40,718 nt of DNA from Pseudomonadota bacterium (lineage in GTDB: Bacteria > Desulfobacterota > Desulfovibrionia > Desulfovibrionales > Desulfovibrionaceae), in NCBI GenBank assembly GCA_018817515.1, contig JAHIUD010000076.1, positions 1 to 40,718 of the forward strand, read 5' to 3'. Made by a program: the position numbers and the translations under genes. Positions 39,783-40,718 of this stretch are shown here, piece by piece; position 1 is the first letter of the stretch, and every line of letters starts with the position of its first letter. The notes beneath the pieces are model-generated. The model was not told the DNA's origin and made no database searches. It saw only the letters and a program-made list of their open reading frames with translations.

Positions 39783-40712
39783 CTAGTTCAGTTCGAGCTT
39801 GCGCACGAGTTCGCGCACAGGGTCGAAGTCCTGGTCCCTGGCCGGGATGATGCCCTTCAAGCCCGCCGCCTCAAGGATCGCCGCGTGCTCCGCGTTCGTG
39901 GTGTCCAGCGCGAACATGGCCTGGGCGATCTTCGCCACCACCCGCTCATCCAGGCCCTTGCGCGCGGCGAAGAGCCAGCCGGGGTAGGCCCTGGTGCGCG
40001 CCAGAATGCGTATCTGGTCCTGGTCGATGCGGCCCTTGAGCACATCCAGCGTGCCCTCGCGGATGGTGCCGAAGTCGTACTTGCCCGCCAGCACGGCCAG
40101 CACCACGTTCTCCTGCTTGCCGCCCGGACCGGGCGCAAAGGCGATCTCCGGGAAGTCGCCGCGCTTGAGCCCCAGGTCGTAGAACTGGCCCAGGGCGAAC
40201 AGGAAGCCGCCCGCCGAGTGCGGGTCCACGGCGATCCAGCGCTTGCCCCGGCAGTCCGCCAGGGTCTTGATCTGGCGGTTGTCGGCGCGGCAGATGACCT
40301 GCCCCCGGAACTCCGGCTTGCCCGAGACCTCCATGCTGCGGGCGAAGCAGCGCGCGCCCTGGGTCGAGAGCTTGATGTAGGCGAAGGGGTTGGAGAAGGA
40401 GATGTCGATGTCGCCCTGGGCCACCATTTTCATGTGCTCGTCGAAGGTGTTCGGGAAGACCTGGCGGATGGACATGCCCGTGGCCTTGGCCAGGTATTCC
40501 ACCAGCAGGTGGTGGCGCTTGTAGGAGGTGGTGTGCGAGTACTGGGGCAGGTAGGCGTAGGTGATGCCCGCCTGTGCGGCCGGGGCCGCGGTCTCCTGGC
40601 GCTTGGTCAGGTCCACGCGCAGGGCGGGCTCGTCGTCGGTGCCGGGCGAGCACCCCAGGCAGGCCAGACTGGCCAGGCAAAGCAGCAGCGCGGCGCACAA
40701 GGCCCCGGCCAT
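39783..40712 (-). CDS. PhnD-like periplasmic binding lipoprotein, true start may lie outside the window
   Basis: The visible 309 residues begin with a hydrophobic signal and a lipobox (LACLGC) whose cysteine would be lipid-modified. The mature part fits phosphate/phosphonate/phosphite-type binding proteins (PhnD/PtxB): YLPQYSHTT, DISFSNPFAYIKL, KRWIAVDPHSAGGFLF, YDFGTIREGTLDVLKGRI. The first codons lack the positive charge expected in a signal peptide; the frame continues as Gly-Arg to the window edge, so the real start may be further upstream. No permease or ATPase gene is adjacent. It lies 12 bases from a sensor kinase, so a ligand-presenting role is more likely than transport. Confidence 0.87.
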   Translation of the reverse strand: MAGALCAALLLCLASLACLGCSPGTDDEPALRVDLTKRQETAAPAAQAGITYAYLPQYSHTTSYKRHHLLVEYLAKATGMSIRQVFPNTFDEHMKMVAQGDIDISFSNPFAYIKLSTQGARCFARSMEVSGKPEFRGQVICRADNRQIKTLADCRGKRWIAVDPHSAGGFLFALGQFYDLGLKRGDFPEIAFAPGPGGKQENVVLAVLAGKYDFGTIREGTLDVLKGRIDQDQIRILARTRAYPGWLFAARKGLDERVVAKIAQAMFALDTTNAEHAAILEAAGLKGIIPARDQDFDPVRELVRKLELN

Positions 40713-40718
40713 GCGCCC

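Overview
The window is a high-GC bacterial chromosome segment (roughly two thirds G+C by eye, strong G/C bias at third codon positions). It most resembles a sulfate-reducing deltaproteobacterium of the Desulfovibrionaceae. The evidence is the nif order nifH-nifI1-nifI2-nifDK, a NifB-type nif cluster with a thioredoxin-like 2Fe-2S ferredoxin, a PhsA-like molybdoenzyme beside a four-cluster ferredoxin and a TauE-type exporter, and many large sensor kinases. The genus is an inference from protein character, not from a database search.

Layout, left to right. (1) 1-2990, minus: a DUF115/MptE-like protein (cut by the window edge) and a family 2 glycosyltransferase, a pair typical of surface or flagellin glycosylation. 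(2) 3212-3454, minus: a small C4 zinc-finger DksA/TraR-like protein. (3) 3668-7807, minus: a lone receiver protein and a 1236-residue hybrid histidine kinase. (4) 8030-9604, minus: NifA. (5) 9788-13424, minus: nifV, a small Cys-rich ORF, then modB-modA-modC, so homocitrate synthesis and molybdate uptake share one operon. (6) 13425-13721: a divergent control region with two facing sigma-54 -24/-12 promoters, a possible IHF site and an unusual repeated element. (7) 13722-25516, plus: nifH, nifI1, nifI2, nifD, nifK, a degenerate NifB paralogue, 2Fe-2S ferredoxin, a GNAT acetyltransferase, nifE, nifN, nifB, and two small unassigned proteins, closed by a strong terminator at 25560-25602. (8) 25618-28501, minus: metF, asd and a class IV aminotransferase. 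(9) 28718-33464: a divergent pair of units, a four-cluster ferredoxin with a TauE/SafE exporter and a small membrane protein (minus), and a PhsA-like molybdopterin oxidoreductase (plus). (10) 33559-40712, minus: a tight five-gene unit of PhnD-like lipoprotein, histidine kinase, receiver, a PEP-synthase-like phosphotransferase lacking the usual C-terminal barrel, and a dual-specificity phosphatase fused to a YkgJ-like Cys cluster.

How it works together. NifA with sigma-54 probably fires both arms of the 13425-13721 region. One arm makes nitrogenase, its P-II-type switch-off proteins and the FeMo-cofactor scaffold. The other supplies homocitrate and molybdate. nifU and nifS are not in the window. 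The most unusual items are the NifB-like protein that has lost its radical-SAM cysteines but kept the GPGDP motif and the C-terminal cofactor-binding-type domain, and the phosphotransferase/phosphatase/two-component unit at the right end.

No rRNA, tRNA, CRISPR array or insertion sequence was recognised. No stretch longer than 300 bases lacks a gene; the largest gaps (13425-13721 and 31075-31373) are both control regions between divergent operons.
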